Below, piece by piece: positions 62,388 through 64,000 of a stretch of DNA of 64,000 nt. Each line of letters opens with the position of its first letter. The first letter of the stretch is position 1. The translations under genes and the position numbers were made by a program. The notes beneath the pieces are model-generated. The model was not told where the DNA came from. It made no database searches and saw only the letters and a program-made list of their open reading frames with translations. The stretch is from contig JAZSRP010000043.1 in NCBI GenBank assembly GCA_045538555.1, forward strand, positions 1 through 64,000, in the 5' to 3' direction. This DNA is from Coliplasma sp045538555 (lineage in GTDB: Bacteria; Bacillota; Clostridia; Oscillospirales; CAG-382).

Positions 62388-63761
62388 ATGGACAGAGAAA
62401 ACGCAAAAAAACTTTTGAGAACCCCACAGTCTACCATCGTTGCAAACAAGGCAAACCTTGAGCAGGTTGAAACGTTCAACAAAGAGTACCGAGTGTTTAT
62501 TGATGAGGCAAAAACAGAACGCAGAGCAGTTGAATATGCTGTATCAGCTGCAGAAGCACTTGGATTTGTTGAGTTAAAAGCAAATATGAAGCTAAATCCC
62601 GGCGACAAGGTGTACAGGGTAACAAAAAATAAGAGCATCTGTCTGGCGGTTGTTGGCAGCGACGGGATGAAAAACGGCGGCCGAATTATTGCGTCACATA
62701 TTGATTCACCGCGTCTTGATCTCAAACCTGTTCCTTTGTATGAGACGGGAGGTTTCTCATATTTCAAGACACACTACTATGGTGGTATAAAAAAATATCA
62801 GTGGACCGCATTGCCTCTTGAGCTTCAGGGAGTTGTGTATAAAAAAGATGGCACAAGAGTTGATGTCAATATAGGTGCTGATGAAAACGACCCGGTTTTT
62901 TATATTTCTGACCTTATGCCTCATATCGGAAAGGACCAAATGAGCAAGGGTGCCGCAGAATTTATCCCCGGCGAGTCTCTAAATATCATAAACGGAAGCA
63001 TGCCTCTTGATGAAGAGGGCGATGTCAAGCTCAACATTCTTGCCATTCTCAATGAAAAATACGGTATCACTGAGAGCGATCTTTCAACTGCAGAGATTAC
63101 GGCAGTGCCTGCCCAAAAATCCCGTGAGGTTGGTTTTGACCGCAGTATGATTGCTGCCTACGGTCATGATGACAGAATCTGTGCTTTTCCTTCGCTCAAG
63201 GCTCTGTTTGATTGCAAGGTTCCTCAAAAAACTGCCATTGTTATGCTTGCTGATAAAGAAGAAATCGGTTCATACGGCATCACCGGACTTGGAAGCGAGA
63301 CATATATTGATTTTGTATACGACCTCTGCGAGGGAACAGGTGCACATCTCCGCGACGCAAAGAGAAAAACAGTGTGTCTGTCAGCAGATGTTGGCGGCGC
63401 ATATGATCCTACGTTTGCAGATGCGTATGAGGCAGGAAACTCTTGCTATCTCAACAAAGGTGTTGTGATAAGCAAATATACAGGATCACGCGGTAAAAGC
63501 GGTTGTTCTGATGCTTCTGCAGAAACACTGGCGCTTCTTGCGGGCATTTTTGATCGCGAGGGCATTGTATGGCAGGTTGGTGAGTATGGCAAGGTCGACC
63601 AGGGCGGTGCCGGAACTGTTGCATCTGAAATATCACATTACGGTATTGAGGTTGTTGACTGCGGTGTTCCCATACTTTCAATGCATTCACCTGTAGAACT
63701 TGCATCCAAGTATGATATCTATGAGATGTACAAGGCATCAAAAGCGTTTTTCATGAGTTGA
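62388..63761 (+). CDS. M18-family aminopeptidase
   Basis: 457 aa, cytoplasmic zinc aminopeptidase. Metal ligands visible: HIDSPRLDLKP (His/Asp of the first site), DKEEIGS (catalytic Glu and ligand Glu), DVGGAYDPT and MHSPVELASKYD (final His). AspartyI/neutral preference cannot be told. Starts 2 nt after the transglycosylase stop; last gene of the operon. Confidence 0.93.
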   Translation: MDRENAKKLLRTPQSTIVANKANLEQVETFNKEYRVFIDEAKTERRAVEYAVSAAEALGFVELKANMKLNPGDKVYRVTKNKSICLAVVGSDGMKNGGRIIASHIDSPRLDLKPVPLYETGGFSYFKTHYYGGIKKYQWTALPLELQGVVYKKDGTRVDVNIGADENDPVFYISDLMPHIGKDQMSKGAAEFIPGESLNIINGSMPLDEEGDVKLNILAILNEKYGITESDLSTAEITAVPAQKSREVGFDRSMIAAYGHDDRICAFPSLKALFDCKVPQKTAIVMLADKEEIGSYGITGLGSETYIDFVYDLCEGTGAHLRDAKRKTVCLSADVGGAYDPTFADAYEAGNSCYLNKGVVISKYTGSRGKSGCSDASAETLALLAGIFDREGIVWQVGEYGKVDQGGAGTVASEISHYGIEVVDCGVPILSMHSPVELASKYDIYEMYKASKAFFMS

Positions 63762-63763
63762 AA

Positions 63764-63801
63764 AAAAAAATAAAAGCCACTTACGTGGCTTTTATTTTTT
63801 T
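63764..63801. terminator. Bidirectional terminator after the M18 gene
   Basis: Stem AAAATAAAAGCCAC-ttac-GTGGCTTTTATTTT with long A and T tracts, between two convergent genes. Confidence 0.92.
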
Positions 63802-63806
63802 AATTA

Positions 63807-64000
63807 TTACTGGTTATTATCCGAAAAATTGGGGGAGGAAGATTCCTGTTGAGGAACAAACTGCTGTGCAGTCCCGCCAAAATTGTTTGTATCAGTCCCG
63901 CCGGAGATAACGGGGCAGGCAAGAATCGCTTTTGAGAATTCTGAAATAAAGGATGCAAGTATAAAATAGAAGAATATGTCAAAAATGTTACCGATAAAGG
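63807..64000 (-). CDS. C-terminal fragment of a membrane protein (partial)
   Basis: 63 codons run without a stop from the window edge to TAA at 63809-63807. The fragment holds part of a membrane helix (FDIFFYFILASFISEF) and a polar Gln/Ser/Asn-rich tail (TAQQFVPQQESSSPNFSDN). The tail composition is that of a real disordered C-terminus, and the other open minus-strand frame here is not. The family cannot be recognised. Confidence 0.55.
   Translation of the reverse strand, partial: FIGNIFDIFFYFILASFISEFSKAILACPVISGGTDTNNFGGTAQQFVPQQESSSPNFSDNNQ

Noticed and set aside
63800..63982. Alternative minus-strand frame of 60 codons at the right edge
   Set aside because: It overlaps the better frame ending at 63807, starts inside the window without a ribosome site, and has an unlikely composition.

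Overview
The window looks like a chromosomal segment of a low-GC, Gram-positive anaerobe of the Clostridia, most like the Oscillospirales/Ruminococcaceae. The signs are a single-chain pyruvate:ferredoxin oxidoreductase, AGGAGG-type ribosome binding sites, sigma-A promoters with 17-bp spacers, PhoP-box-like repeats before pstS, a degenerate CIRCE element before groES, and secreted glycan-related proteins including one with a dockerin. This placement rests on gene content and recalled family knowledge, not on a database search. No rRNA, tRNA, CRISPR array or prophage was seen.

Layout. 1-3570: high-affinity phosphate operon pstSCAB-phoU (minus strand; phoU is cut by the window edge) with a PhoP-box-like array upstream. 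3800-8071: an accessory patch with a large TIR/NB-ARC (NLR-like) protein and, divergently, a DUF6198 membrane-protein pseudogene. 8089-10726: a branching enzyme of eukaryotic type and a TspO homologue. 10757-11075: an IS200-like remnant abutting the end of tyrS. 11076-22050: a minus-strand housekeeping block (yifB/comM, two membrane proteins, pth, mfd, a PPIase lipoprotein, tyrS) with a cluster of DnaA-box-like sites at 20281-20395. 22143-26851: pyruvate:ferredoxin oxidoreductase, then a VanY-like protein that seems to have lost its zinc ligands.

27272-40061 is the most distinctive region, a seven-gene carbohydrate-uptake operon. In order it encodes a very large secreted solute-binding protein with two carbohydrate-binding-like modules, a MalF/MalG-type permease pair, an NHL-TPR-Yip1 membrane protein, a secreted DUF5696 protein, and a second MalF/MalG-type pair. 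It has no ATPase of its own, so it probably uses a shared MsmK-type ATPase. A 28-nt palindrome lies between its promoter and first gene.

40131-48760: HAD hydrolase, DUF1846 protein, MATE transporter, M32 carboxypeptidase, a 69-aa protein, PHP phosphoesterase, uridine-kinase-like P-loop protein and cytoplasmic GH35 beta-galactosidase. 48764-50176: GltS-type glutamate carrier (minus). 50313-54750: a secreted protein with an N-terminal dockerin, three discoidin-like modules and DUF4855, followed by a pair of half-size ChrA transporters. 54819-59552: THUMP RNA methyltransferase, groES-groEL and an XRE regulator. 59566-63800: metA (minus, with the Glu111 acetyl-CoA signature) diverging from tsaC-coaE-lytic transglycosylase-M18 aminopeptidase. 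The window ends inside an unrecognised minus-strand membrane protein.

The genes describe phosphate scavenging, fermentative pyruvate oxidation, polysaccharide capture and import, intracellular galactoside and glycogen metabolism, and one likely antiphage gene.
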